Origin: Caballeronia fortuita
Lineage (GTDB): Bacteria > Pseudomonadota > Gammaproteobacteria > Burkholderiales > Burkholderiaceae
Direction: 5' to 3'
Assembly (NCBI RefSeq): GCF_001544835.2
Contig: NZ_FCNX02000015.1
Location: 124,001 to 188,000 of the forward strand
DNA length: 64,000 nt
In this document: one piece after another, positions 51,627 through 59,892 of the stretch
Layout of the letters: each line of letters begins with the position of its first letter
How positions within the stretch are numbered: position 1 is the first letter of the stretch
Made by a program: the position numbers and the translations under genes
Notes under the pieces: generated by a model
What the model was told of the DNA's origin: nothing
What the model saw: only the letters and a program-made list of their open reading frames with translations
The model's database searches: none

Positions 51627-52421
51627 TCAACTGAACACGAGCTTTGCTCCGACGAGAACGAGCGTCGCGGCGAGCAGGTAACGCAGCAGCTTTTCCGGCG
51701 CCTTGGAAGACAACATGCTGCCAATGGCGATGCCCGGAATCGAGCCCACGAGGAGCGAGGCGAGCAGCGCCCAGTCGACCGAGCCGAGCATCCAGTGCCC
51801 GGCGCCGGCGATCAGCGTCAGCGGCACCGCGTGAGCCACGTCGGAGCCGACGATGCGCACCGTCGCGAGACGCGGATACAGCAGGAGCAGCACGGTCACG
51901 CCAATCGCGCCCGCGCCTACGGAAGTGATCGAGACCAGCATGCCGAGAATCGCGCCGGTGAGAATCGTCCACGCGGCGGTGCGCGTGGGATGTTCGGGAC
52001 GGCCGTGTCCTTTCTTGTAGGCAAAACGTGCGAGTTGCGGCCTGAAGATCAGCGAAATGGCGGTGATGAGCAGCGCCGTGCCGAGTATCGACTGAATGAG
52101 GCGCGCGGTGTCCGGCGACGTAATGCCATGCGCGTGCAGAAGGTAGAGCGTAATGGCCGCGGCCGGCACGCTGCCCGCCGCGAGGCGGCCGGTGATGCGC
52201 CAGTCGACCGAGCCTTTGGTGCTGTGGACGAGCGTGCCGGCGGATTTTGTCGCGGCGGCATACAGCAGGTCGGTGCCGACAGCGGTCGCCGGATGGATGC
52301 CGAACAGCAGGACGAGCAGCGGCGTCATCAGGGAGCCGCCGCCTACACCTGTCAAACCTACCAGGAAACCCACCGCGAGTCCTGAGGCAGAATAAAGTAA
52401 GTCGATATGCGGAAATGGCAT
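51627..52421 (-). CDS. TauE/SafE-family sulfite/sulfoacetate exporter
   Basis: 264 residues from ATG at 52421; an upstream in-frame GTG (52571) gives a non-hydrophobic extension and is less likely. Seven to eight membrane helices with the two signature turns GLAVGFLVGLTGVGGGSLMTP and VSITSVGAGAIGVT. TauE/SafE proteins export sulfite or organosulfonates; this member may do either. It is upstream of the phosphatase gene on the same strand, 212 bp away, and divergent from the debranching-like gene. Confidence 0.87.
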   Translation of the reverse strand: MPFPHIDLLYSASGLAVGFLVGLTGVGGGSLMTPLLVLLFGIHPATAVGTDLLYAAATKSAGTLVHSTKGSVDWRITGRLAAGSVPAAAITLYLLHAHGITSPDTARLIQSILGTALLITAISLIFRPQLARFAYKKGHGRPEHPTRTAAWTILTGAILGMLVSITSVGAGAIGVTVLLLLYPRLATVRIVGSDVAHAVPLTLIAGAGHWMLGSVDWALLASLLVGSIPGIAIGSMLSSKAPEKLLRYLLAATLVLVGAKLVFS

Positions 52422-52598
52422 TGCGCGCGGAGAACCCGGAAGGCGTGTTTGGGTCGAAAAACCGTCGATGATAGCGGGTAAGCGGCCCGGCTGCTGCACG
52501 GAAAGCAGCGCCGGCCGGGCGATTGCGGCGTCCAGCACTTTGGAGCGTGTCCCGAAGTGACTCACGAACACCCTTCAGATAACTTTCAGGAAGGTGCA

Positions 52599-54854
52599 AT
52601 GAATACACAGGAACAGACGCAACACCAGCAACAACAGCAACAACAAACGCAGGGATCCCAACCAAGGGTGCCGGATGAAGCCTTCATTCCGACCGAGAAC
52701 GCGAACTTGCCAAGCGAACGCCAGTTCGTGCTGAAGTCGGGCAACACGTTCGCCGTCTACGACGCCAACGGCGACATTCGCGGCGGCGACGACGGCCTCT
52801 TCGTCAACGACACGCGCGTGCTGTCGGAACTGGTGCTCACGTTCGGCGGCCGGGCGCCATCGCTGCTTTCGGGCAGCGTGTCGAGCGACAACGCCGTATT
52901 CACGGCGCATCTGACGAATCGCCCGCTGCCGCCGATCGGCGGGGCGCGCACGCCGGAAGGCGTGATTCACGTCGAACGCAAGCGCGTGCTGTCGGGGCAC
53001 GTGCTGCACGAAAGTATCGTGCTGACCAACTACGGCACGGAGCCCTCCACGGTGCCGCTGTCCATCTCCTTCGCTGCGGACTTTCTCGACATGTTCGAGG
53101 TGCGCGGCGCGAAACGCGGCAAGCGCGGGACATTGCGGACGCCGACGGTCGAAAACGGCGAAGTCGTGTTGCGTTACGTCGGCCTGGATGAAGTGGAGCG
53201 GACGGCGCGAATCCAGTTCACGCCCGCGCCGGACGTTCTGTCGCCGACGCGCGCCGACTACGCGCTGCATATCCAGTCGGAAACCGCGATCTCCGTGTAT
53301 TTGTCGGTGACGGCGGTGACGCACGCGCTTTCCGACGCGAGCGAGGAAAGCAAGCGCAACGCGGCGGAAGCCGCCGAGTGCGCGCCCGAATCGGGCCGTC
53401 CGGCGATCCGCGATGCGCTCGTGGAGGCGCATAGGCGCATGCGCGACAGACGCCGTGCGAGCGCGCGCGTGCGTTCGAGCAACCCGCTCTTCAGCGAATG
53501 GATCGACCGTTCGCTTGCCGATCTCGGCCTGCTCACCACCGATCTCGAAACCGGCCCGTATCCCTACGCCGGCATTCCGTGGTTCTCGACGGCGTTCGGC
53601 CGCGACGCGATCATCACGTCGCTGCAAATGCTCTGGCTGCATCCCACGCTCGCGCGCGGCGTGCTGCGCTTTCTCGCGGCGAATCAGGCGCGCGAGGATT
53701 CGGCGTTCCGCGATGCCGAAATCGGCAAGATCATGCACGAAACGCGCAAGAGCGAGATGGCGGCGACCGGCGAGGTGCCGTTCGCGCTGTACTACGGCGG
53801 CGTCGACAGCACGCCGCTCTTCATCGTGCTGGCGGGCGCATATGCGGAGCGCACCGGCGACCGCGCCCTGATCGACGAAATCTGGCCGGCGCTGCAACTC
53901 GCGGCGCAATGGGTCGCGCGCCATTGCGACAAGAATCCGTACGGCCTGCTCGACTACCAGCGCGCGTCCGAGCATGGGCTGGCGAATCAGGGCTGGAAGG
54001 ACAGTCAGGATTCGGTCTTTCACGCGGACGGCAAATTCCCCATCGGGCCGATATCGCTCGTCGAAGTGCAGGGCTACGCGTCGACCGCGTTCTCCACGAT
54101 GGCGCGCCTTGCTCGCGAACGCGGCGACGACGTCAACGCAAGCGACTTCGAGCGCCGCGCGCGTCATATCCGCGAGCGCGTCGAGGAGATGTACTGGATG
54201 CCGGAGCTGGAGTTTTACGGCATCGCGCTCGATGGCAAGGGTGAGCTGTGCCGCGTGCTGTCGTCGAATGCGGGACATCTGCTCGCGTTCGATCTGGTCG
54301 ACCGCAAGCGCGGCGAGGCCGTCGCGCGTCAGCTCGAATCAACGCTCTTTCATACCGGCTGGGGCGTGCGCACGCTCGCGGCAGGGCAGCCGCGCTTTAA
54401 TCCGATGTCGTATCACAACGGCTCGGTGTGGCCGCACGACACGGCGCTGTGCGCGCGCGGTCTCGCCCGTTACGGCGATCGCGGCGCGGCCGTGGGCCTG
54501 CTGCAATCGCTGTTCGAAGCAGCCGTCACGTTCGATATGCGCCTGCCCGAGCTTTTCTGCGGATTCACACGGCAACGCGGCGAGCGGCCCATCGCCTATC
54601 CGGTCGCGTGCCTGCCGCAGGCGTGGGCCGCTGGCACGCCCTTCATGATTCTCGAAGCGTGTCTCGGCATGACGGTGGATGCCATCAACGAAGAAGTGCG
54701 CATCGACCGGCCCGAGCTGCCCGAGGGCATCGACTGGCTGGAAATTGGCGATCTGCGGCTGGGCGATAAAACCGCGACGATCACGTTCCGGCGCGTCGGC
54801 GGGCAGGTGATTCCGTCGGTCGAAGGCGATGTGCGGGTCGTCGCGGTGCTTTGA
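52599..54854 (+). CDS. Glycogen-debranching-enzyme-like protein (GDE N-terminal bis + amylo-1,6-glucosidase)
   Basis: 751 residues, ATG at 52599 after AGGAAGG. The N-terminus is a glutamine tract (QHQQQQQQQ), then the GDE N-terminal domain with FAVYDANGDI and GLFVNDTRVLS (about 45-250). The C-terminal (alpha/alpha)6 barrel (about 300-740) has GIPWFSTAFGRDAIITS, LANQGWKDSQDS and NGSVWPHDTALCARGL with carboxylates typical of GH-type catalysis. Such proteins remove alpha-1,6 branches or act on short glucans. The glutamine tract is encoded by CAACAACAG repeats. Not linked to other glycogen genes here. Confidence 0.86.
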   Translation: MNTQEQTQHQQQQQQQTQGSQPRVPDEAFIPTENANLPSERQFVLKSGNTFAVYDANGDIRGGDDGLFVNDTRVLSELVLTFGGRAPSLLSGSVSSDNAVFTAHLTNRPLPPIGGARTPEGVIHVERKRVLSGHVLHESIVLTNYGTEPSTVPLSISFAADFLDMFEVRGAKRGKRGTLRTPTVENGEVVLRYVGLDEVERTARIQFTPAPDVLSPTRADYALHIQSETAISVYLSVTAVTHALSDASEESKRNAAEAAECAPESGRPAIRDALVEAHRRMRDRRRASARVRSSNPLFSEWIDRSLADLGLLTTDLETGPYPYAGIPWFSTAFGRDAIITSLQMLWLHPTLARGVLRFLAANQAREDSAFRDAEIGKIMHETRKSEMAATGEVPFALYYGGVDSTPLFIVLAGAYAERTGDRALIDEIWPALQLAAQWVARHCDKNPYGLLDYQRASEHGLANQGWKDSQDSVFHADGKFPIGPISLVEVQGYASTAFSTMARLARERGDDVNASDFERRARHIRERVEEMYWMPELEFYGIALDGKGELCRVLSSNAGHLLAFDLVDRKRGEAVARQLESTLFHTGWGVRTLAAGQPRFNPMSYHNGSVWPHDTALCARGLARYGDRGAAVGLLQSLFEAAVTFDMRLPELFCGFTRQRGERPIAYPVACLPQAWAAGTPFMILEACLGMTVDAINEEVRIDRPELPEGIDWLEIGDLRLGDKTATITFRRVGGQVIPSVEGDVRVVAVL

Positions 54855-54860
54855 TGTGCA

Positions 54861-54893
54861 GGACGCACGGCCCCGAATGAGCGCCGTGCGTCC
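54861..54893. terminator. Hairpin between the debranching-like gene and pobA
   Basis: GGACGCACGGC (54861-54871) pairs with GCCGTGCGTCC (54883-54893). It lies between convergent genes and could end both transcripts, although no T run follows. Confidence 0.6.
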
Positions 54894-54902
54894 GGTTCGC
54901 AC

Positions 54903-56084
54903 TTAAACGGCCACGCTGCCGACGTAGTTTTCGGCGAGCGCGGTCGCAGCGGCGCGCGATGTCGTCACGTGTTCGAGTTCCGCGACCTGAAGGCGCTGCT
55001 CGAACGGCGACGTGTCGTCGAGCTTGTGGAGCATGCGCGTCATCCACCACGAGAAGTGCTCGGCGCGCCAGACGCGCTTGAGCGCCGTCTCGGTGTAGCG
55101 AGTCAGCTTTTCGCTCGTGCCTTCCGTGTAGTAGTCGAGAAGTGCGGCGTTCAGCACGCGCACGTCCGACACCGCGAGGTTCAGGCCCTTCGCACCGGTC
55201 GGCGGCACGATGTGCGCGGCATCGCCGGCGAGGAAGAGCTTGCCCGACTGCATCGGCGTGGAAACGAAGCTGCGCATGCCGACGATGTTCTTCTGGAAGA
55301 TCTTGCCTTCGGTGATCTGCCAGCCGTCGGCGGTATCGACGCGTGCGTGAAGTTCGGCCCAGATGCGGTCGTCGGACCACGCATCGACGGAATCTTTCGG
55401 GTCGCACTGGAAGTACATGCGCTGCACGCCCGGCGAGCGCGTGCTGATGAGCGCGAAGCCGCGATCGTGCCGCGCGTAGATGAGTTCGTCGGAGGAGGGC
55501 GGCGCTTCGACCAGAATACCGAACCACCCGAACGGATAGATGCGCTGATAATCCTGCCGGACCGTTTCGGGAATCGACTGGCGCGCGACGCCCTGCGAGC
55601 CGTCGCAACCAATGATGAAGTCGCATTCGAGTTCTTCGTCGCGGCCTTCGTGCTGATATTCGATGCGCGGCTTGCGATCGCTGCCTTCCTGGAAGTCGTG
55701 CAGCGTCACGTTCGACACGTTGAACTTCAGTTCGCCGTTCGCCGCGAGACGCGCCGCGACCAGATCCTTGATGACTTCGTGCTGCGCGTAGACCGTGATC
55801 GAATGCCCGGTCAGTTCGGTCAGCGCGATGCGGCGGCGCTGGCCTTCGAATGCGAGTTCGAATCCGTGATGCAGCGCGCCTTCGGCCTGCATGCGCGCGC
55901 CGAGGCCGGCTTGATTGAGCGTGTCCATCGTGCCTTGTTCGAGCACGCCGGCGCGGATCGTCGATTCGATGTCGTGCTGGCTGCGCGCTTCGAGCACGAC
56001 CGATTCGATCCCGCGCAGATGAAGCAGATGAGAAAGCAGAAGCCCGGCGGGGCCCGCGCCGATGATGCCGACCTGAGTACGCAT
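54903..56084 (-). CDS. pobA: 4-hydroxybenzoate 3-monooxygenase
   Basis: 393 residues, start at 56084. FAD-binding GIIGAGPAGLLLSHLL (GxGxxG), the GD/DG motifs GCDGSQGVAR and FLAGDAAHIVPPTGAKGL, and the substrate-region pattern around SIPETVRQDYQRIYPFGW match PobA of Pseudomonas (394 residues). It hydroxylates 4-hydroxybenzoate to protocatechuate with NADPH and O2. No pca genes or PobR lie in the window; a direct repeat upstream (56163-56189) may bind an AraC-type activator. Downstream of an aldo/keto reductase gene on the same strand, with a hairpin between. Confidence 0.95.
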   Translation of the reverse strand: MRTQVGIIGAGPAGLLLSHLLHLRGIESVVLEARSQHDIESTIRAGVLEQGTMDTLNQAGLGARMQAEGALHHGFELAFEGQRRRIALTELTGHSITVYAQHEVIKDLVAARLAANGELKFNVSNVTLHDFQEGSDRKPRIEYQHEGRDEELECDFIIGCDGSQGVARQSIPETVRQDYQRIYPFGWFGILVEAPPSSDELIYARHDRGFALISTRSPGVQRMYFQCDPKDSVDAWSDDRIWAELHARVDTADGWQITEGKIFQKNIVGMRSFVSTPMQSGKLFLAGDAAHIVPPTGAKGLNLAVSDVRVLNAALLDYYTEGTSEKLTRYTETALKRVWRAEHFSWWMTRMLHKLDDTSPFEQRLQVAELEHVTTSRAAATALAENYVGSVAV

Positions 56085-56162
56085 GATTGTCTCCGTGAGG
56101 CAATGGTGATGTTGTGCGTACAGTGTCGGCAGAGCGGCTTTATGCCGCAACGCGATACGGAG

Positions 56163-56189
56163 GATAAGGGATATCCGAATTTGAGATAA
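56163..56189. promoter_or_regulatory. Direct repeat GATAA-N17-GATAA upstream of pobA
   Basis: GATAA at 56163-56167 and 56185-56189, each followed by A/G-rich bases, repeat with a 22-bp period about 80-105 bases before the pobA start. Direct repeats with about two helical turns between them are typical for AraC/XylS regulators. Confidence 0.35.
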
Positions 56190-56239
56190 AGGCCTCAAAC
56201 CGCGCCTAAATCGCAGGAATTACGGGTAAATCCCTAGAC

Positions 56240-56262
56240 GGCGCGGGGCATCGGCCCGCGCC
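56240..56262 (-). terminator. Hairpin after the aldo/keto reductase gene
   Basis: GGCGCGGG (56240-56247) pairs with CCCGCGCC (56255-56262). It lies eight bases after the aldo/keto reductase stop and separates it from pobA. No T run follows. Confidence 0.5.
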
Positions 56263-56269
56263 AACCAAG

Positions 56270-57322
56270 TTACTCCGCTGCCTTTTCCTTCATCTGATTG
56301 CGCCGATACTCGCCCTGCCGCGTCAGCATCCAGCCCGGATATTCCGAGGGCAACTGGCTTACCTCGTCGAGCGCGGCGAGCTCATCTTCGTTGAGGCGCA
56401 CCTTCGTCGCGGCGATGTTGTCGTCGAGTTGTTCGATCCGCTTCGCGCCGATGATCACGCTCGACACCACCTTCTGATGCAGCAGCCACGCAAGCGCAAT
56501 CTGCGCGACCGATACGCCTTTCGACTCCGCCATGCGCCGCATCACGTCGACGCAGTCATACGCGCGCTCGACGTTGACTGGCGGGAAATCGAACGTGGCG
56601 CGCCGGCTGCCTTGTTCCTTCGCGCCGTCGCGCGTGAACTTGCCCGACAGCAATCCGCCCGCGAGGGGACTCCAGACCATCAGCCCGACGTTCTCGCTTT
56701 GCAGCAGCGGCACGATTTCGCGCTCCAGATCGCGGCCCGCGACCGTGTAATACGCCTGCAGCGACTCGAAACGGGCGAGGCCGAGACGCTCGGAAAGGCC
56801 GAGCGCCTTCATGATCTGCCACGCCGCCCAGTTCGACACGCCGATGTAGCGCACATGGCCGTGCTGCACGAGATTGTCGAGCGCGCGCAGCGTTTCCTCG
56901 ATCGGCGTCGCCGGATCGAAACCGTGAATCTGGTACAGATCGACGTGATCGAGTTGCAGCCGCTTCAGGCTCGCCTTCACGCCATCGATGATGTGATAGC
57001 GCGATGCGCCGCGCGAATTCGTGCCCTTCGTGCCGGTTTCGCCGAGGATCTTCGTCGCGACGACCACGTTCTCGCGCGGCACGTTGAGGTTCTTCAACGC
57101 CTGACCCGTGATGATTTCGGAGCGGCCATCGGCGTAGACGTCGGCGGTATCGATGAAATTGATGCCCGCATCCAGCGAGCGGCCGATCAGCTTGTCGGCT
57201 TCCGTCTGCTGCAACTGGCCGATGTTGTCCCAGATGCCGCCCGTTCCGCCGCCGAAGGTCATCGTGCCCAAGCACAGTTCGGAGACAAAAAGACCGGTAT
57301 TGCCGAATTTCCTGTAGCGCAT
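56270..57322 (-). CDS. Aldo/keto reductase
   Basis: 350 residues, start at 57322 after GGGAGC. The (alpha/beta)8 barrel has the catalytic Asp and Tyr in FIDTADVYADGRSE, Lys in VVATKIL, and His in YQIHGFDP; the NADPH-binding end includes SVIIGAKRIEQLDDNI. It belongs to the large YghZ/YajO-like group reducing aldehydes and ketones; the exact substrate is unknown. It is divergent from an AraC regulator of the type often found beside oxidoreductases, which probably controls it. Confidence 0.92.
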   Translation of the reverse strand: MRYRKFGNTGLFVSELCLGTMTFGGGTGGIWDNIGQLQQTEADKLIGRSLDAGINFIDTADVYADGRSEIITGQALKNLNVPRENVVVATKILGETGTKGTNSRGASRYHIIDGVKASLKRLQLDHVDLYQIHGFDPATPIEETLRALDNLVQHGHVRYIGVSNWAAWQIMKALGLSERLGLARFESLQAYYTVAGRDLEREIVPLLQSENVGLMVWSPLAGGLLSGKFTRDGAKEQGSRRATFDFPPVNVERAYDCVDVMRRMAESKGVSVAQIALAWLLHQKVVSSVIIGAKRIEQLDDNIAATKVRLNEDELAALDEVSQLPSEYPGWMLTRQGEYRRNQMKEKAAE

Positions 57323-57550
57323 GGTTGCTCCCGAGTGACTGGAATGGCGCGCTTTCCAACGACTTCCCACAATCGTTTCGATGGCAGAGCGCGCCGGCAA
57401 TGCAGTATCGTCCCGGCGTGCGGCGGGTTCATAGCCTGATCCTGCTCAATCCTTGCCTGTTCCTGCAAACGCTCGAGGTGAGACCGAGCATTCCCGCGCC
57501 CGCGCGAGTAAGCTAGGCAGACTCCTTCTTTCCGACTCCGCCCGCACATC

Positions 57551-58531
57551 ATGGCTCTGAACGACACGCCAGGTTTTGCCGAAAAAGACAGTCACGACCA
57601 GCCGAGAGAAGCGCGTCACGACCCCGCGCTGGATCAGGCGCGGCTCGATCTCGTCGCGCTGCTCGACCGTTTCACCGTGGGCTGCGAAGGTTCCGTGGAA
57701 ACGCCGGTGCCGGGCCTGTTCCTGCATCGGATCATGAATCCGGGCGGCCCGAAGCACGGCATCCAGACGCCCGCGCTCGCGCTGATCGCGCAGGGCAGCA
57801 AGCGCCTCATGGTCGGCGACGAGGTCTATATTTACGACCCGATGCACTATCTCGTGTCGTCGGTGGATCTGCCGGTGTGCGGACAGGTCTCGGTGGCGAG
57901 CGAATCGGAGCCGTATCTCGGCATGCGGCTCGATCTCGACGTCGACGAAATCACCTCGCTGATCCAGGACGAAAGCCTGCCGCCCGTGATGCAGGCAGAC
58001 GCCTCGCGCGGCCTGTACGTAAACCGCCTCGGCAATTCGATGCTCGACGCCGTGCTGCGCCTGCTGCGCCTCGTCGATGCACCCGAAGACGTGCCGATTC
58101 TCGCGCCGCTCGTCAAGCGCGAGATTCTCTATCGGCTGCTGATGAACGGCTCGGGCGCGCGCCTGCGCCAGATCGCGCTGCAGGACAGCCAGACGCAGCG
58201 CATCGCGAAGGCGATCCAGTTGCTGCGCCAGCATTTCGATCAGCCGCTGCGCGTCGAGGATATCGCGCGGGACGTGCATATGAGCGTGTCGTCGCTGCAT
58301 CATCACTTCAAGGCCGTCACCGCGATGAGCCCACTGCAGTATCAGAAGCAGTTGCGGCTGCAGGAGGCGCGCCGCCTGATGATGCTCGATATCGTCGATG
58401 CCGCCACGGCCGCGCATCGCGTCGGATATGAAAGCGCGTCGCAATTCAGCCGCGAGTACAGCCGCCTGTTCGGCGCGCCGCCGCTGCGCGACACCCGCCG
58501 CTGGCGCGAAGCGACTGCCGCCGGCGCCTGA
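57551..58531 (+). CDS. AraC-family regulator with AraC_N-type sensor domain
   Basis: 326 residues. A cupin-like AraC_N domain (about 50-205; PGLFLHRIMNPGGPKHGIQTP, SEPYLGMRLDLD) precedes two helix-turn-helix units (about 220-320; VEDIARDVHMSVSSLHHHFK and AHRVGYESASQFSREYSRLFG). Regulators of this kind sit beside aldehyde- or ketone-reducing enzymes and activate them. Divergent from the aldo/keto reductase gene with 228 bp between. Confidence 0.92.
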   Translation: MALNDTPGFAEKDSHDQPREARHDPALDQARLDLVALLDRFTVGCEGSVETPVPGLFLHRIMNPGGPKHGIQTPALALIAQGSKRLMVGDEVYIYDPMHYLVSSVDLPVCGQVSVASESEPYLGMRLDLDVDEITSLIQDESLPPVMQADASRGLYVNRLGNSMLDAVLRLLRLVDAPEDVPILAPLVKREILYRLLMNGSGARLRQIALQDSQTQRIAKAIQLLRQHFDQPLRVEDIARDVHMSVSSLHHHFKAVTAMSPLQYQKQLRLQEARRLMMLDIVDAATAAHRVGYESASQFSREYSRLFGAPPLRDTRRWREATAAGA

Positions 58532-58639
58532 ACCACGATATTTCGATGAACCACTGGCCGAGCGCGCGCGAATGGTCTTGAATGGATTGCCGACTGGCGA
58601 TGCGACGGCGCTGCCGCATCGATTTATTTCATCGTCCGC

Positions 58640-58665
58640 GGAATAGTGCAGCGCTTCCGAACGTT
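58640..58665 (+). promoter_or_regulatory. ECF-type promoter in front of the secreted protein / sigma factor operon
   Basis: GGAAT (58640-58644) and CGTT (58662-58665) are 17 bases apart, fitting the GGAAC-N16/17-CGTT form recognised by many ECF sigma factors. Transcription would start near 58672, placing the RBS (AAAAAGGAAAG) and ATG at 58698 at ordinary distances. The match is four of five in the -35. Confidence 0.45.
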
Positions 58666-58697
58666 CTACGGATACTTCTACAAAAAGGAAAGATGAA

Positions 58698-59078
58698 ATG
58701 AAGAAGCGCATCCAGATGTTCGCCGCCGCCGCAACAGTCGCCACCGCTTTTGCATCGCTCGCGTCGTCCGCTCAGGCTGCGGCGCCGAAAGAATCGAACG
58801 GCATGTACGTCGATGAGAACGGCATGACGCTCTATACCTTCGACAAGGACACGAAGGGCGGCCCGAGCGCGTGCAGCGGCGGCTGCGCGCAGGCCTGGCC
58901 CGCCGCGATGGCGACTGACTCCGACAAGCCAAGCGGCAAGTGGACCATGGAATCGGCCGACGGCGGCAAGCAATGGGCCTACGACGGCAAGCGCGTCTAT
59001 CGCTTCGCCAAGGACACGAAACCCGGCGACAAGAACGGCGACAACTTCCGCGACGTCTGGCACGTCGTGAAGCCCTGA
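58698..59078 (+). CDS. Secreted YxFxxD-repeat protein (COG4315 / PF03640)
   Basis: 126 residues with a signal peptide (about 1-27, ending SAQA). Two repeats each carry the family motif: GMTLYTFDKD and GKRVYRFAKD, with CSGGCAQAWP between. This is the 'lipoprotein with conserved Yx(FWY)xxD motif' family of unknown role; a heme- or redox-related function has been suggested for relatives. It is the first gene of an operon with a small lipoprotein, an ECF sigma factor and an anti-sigma factor. Confidence 0.88.
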   Translation: MKKRIQMFAAAATVATAFASLASSAQAAAPKESNGMYVDENGMTLYTFDKDTKGGPSACSGGCAQAWPAAMATDSDKPSGKWTMESADGGKQWAYDGKRVYRFAKDTKPGDKNGDNFRDVWHVVKP

Positions 59079-59153
59079 CGAGACGTTTCATCGGCGCGGG
59101 CTCGCGGAATAAATCGGCGAGCCCGCCGGTCTTTCAATCAACGGGTAACGATC

Positions 59154-59321
59154 ATGAAACGATCGATCGGAGTCGCGGCGCTCCTGGTCGCGCTCGGACT
59201 CACCTTGGGCGCGGGAGGCTGCGCGACCGGCATGCAAAATGCGCCTGCATCGTCGGGCGCACCAGGCGCAGCAGGCGCAGCAGGCGCGCCGAGCGGGCCT
59301 GCAGGCGGGGGCAGCTACTGA
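59154..59321 (+). CDS. Small lipoprotein, 55 residues
   Basis: ATG at 59154, TGA at 59319-59321. The signal GVAALLVALGLTLGAGGC ends at a lipobox cysteine (Cys23); the mature part is about 33 residues, almost only Gly, Ala, Ser and Pro (SSGAPGAAGAAGAPSGPAGG). It lies between the secreted YxFxxD protein and the sigma factor gene in the same direction, and its composition suggests a tether or linker rather than an enzyme. Confidence 0.65.
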   Translation: MKRSIGVAALLVALGLTLGAGGCATGMQNAPASSGAPGAAGAAGAPSGPAGGGSY

Positions 59322-59367
59322 TGGCGCGTGCTTTCATCGATTCGCGCGTGCCCGCGGGCGCACGGCC

Positions 59368-59892
59368 TTGAGCTTCGAGAGCGATCTTCTCGCGCACCTG
59401 CCGCAGTTGCGCCGCTATGCGCGGGCGCTGACAGGCGACCGCGCGTGGGCCGACGATCTCGTGCAGGACGCGACCGAGCGCGCGCTCAATCGCGCAAAAT
59501 CGTTTCATGCCGGCACGAATCTGCGCGCGTGGCTCTTCACGATCATGCGCAACTTGTACATCGACCAGTTGCGCGGACGCCGCGATATCGCCGTCGACGA
59601 TGAAACCGCGCCCTGGCGGCAGATGGCCGCGCCGCGCGGCGAAGTCGACGGTCTCGTGCTGCGCGACGTGCAGCGCGCGCTGTATTGCCTGCCCGTCGAA
59701 CAGCGCGAGGTGATGTTGCTCGTGTGCGTCGAGGAAATGAGTTATCAGGAGGCATCCGTGGTGTTGAACGTGCCGACCGGAACTGTGATGTCGCGCCTGT
59801 CGAGGGCGCGCGAACACATGCGCGTTCTGCTCGGCGAAGAATCCGGCCGCAAGGCGTCGCCGTCGTCGCTGAAAGTGGTGAGCCGATCATGA
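59368..59892 (+). CDS. RNA polymerase ECF-type sigma factor
   Basis: 174 residues from TTG at 59368 (an upstream ATG at 59239 lies inside the lipoprotein gene and adds unlikely sequence; no clear RBS for either). Region 2 (LPQLRRYARALTG, WADDLVQDATERALNRAKSF, FTIMRNLYIDQLR) and region 4 (LPVEQREVMLLVCVEEMSYQ, NVPTGTVMSRLSRARE) are complete. It directs polymerase to GGAAC/CGTT-type promoters and is coupled to its anti-sigma gene by an ATGA overlap. The promoter-like site at 58640 suggests autoregulation. Confidence 0.9.
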   Translation: MSFESDLLAHLPQLRRYARALTGDRAWADDLVQDATERALNRAKSFHAGTNLRAWLFTIMRNLYIDQLRGRRDIAVDDETAPWRQMAAPRGEVDGLVLRDVQRALYCLPVEQREVMLLVCVEEMSYQEASVVLNVPTGTVMSRLSRAREHMRVLLGEESGRKASPSSLKVVSRS

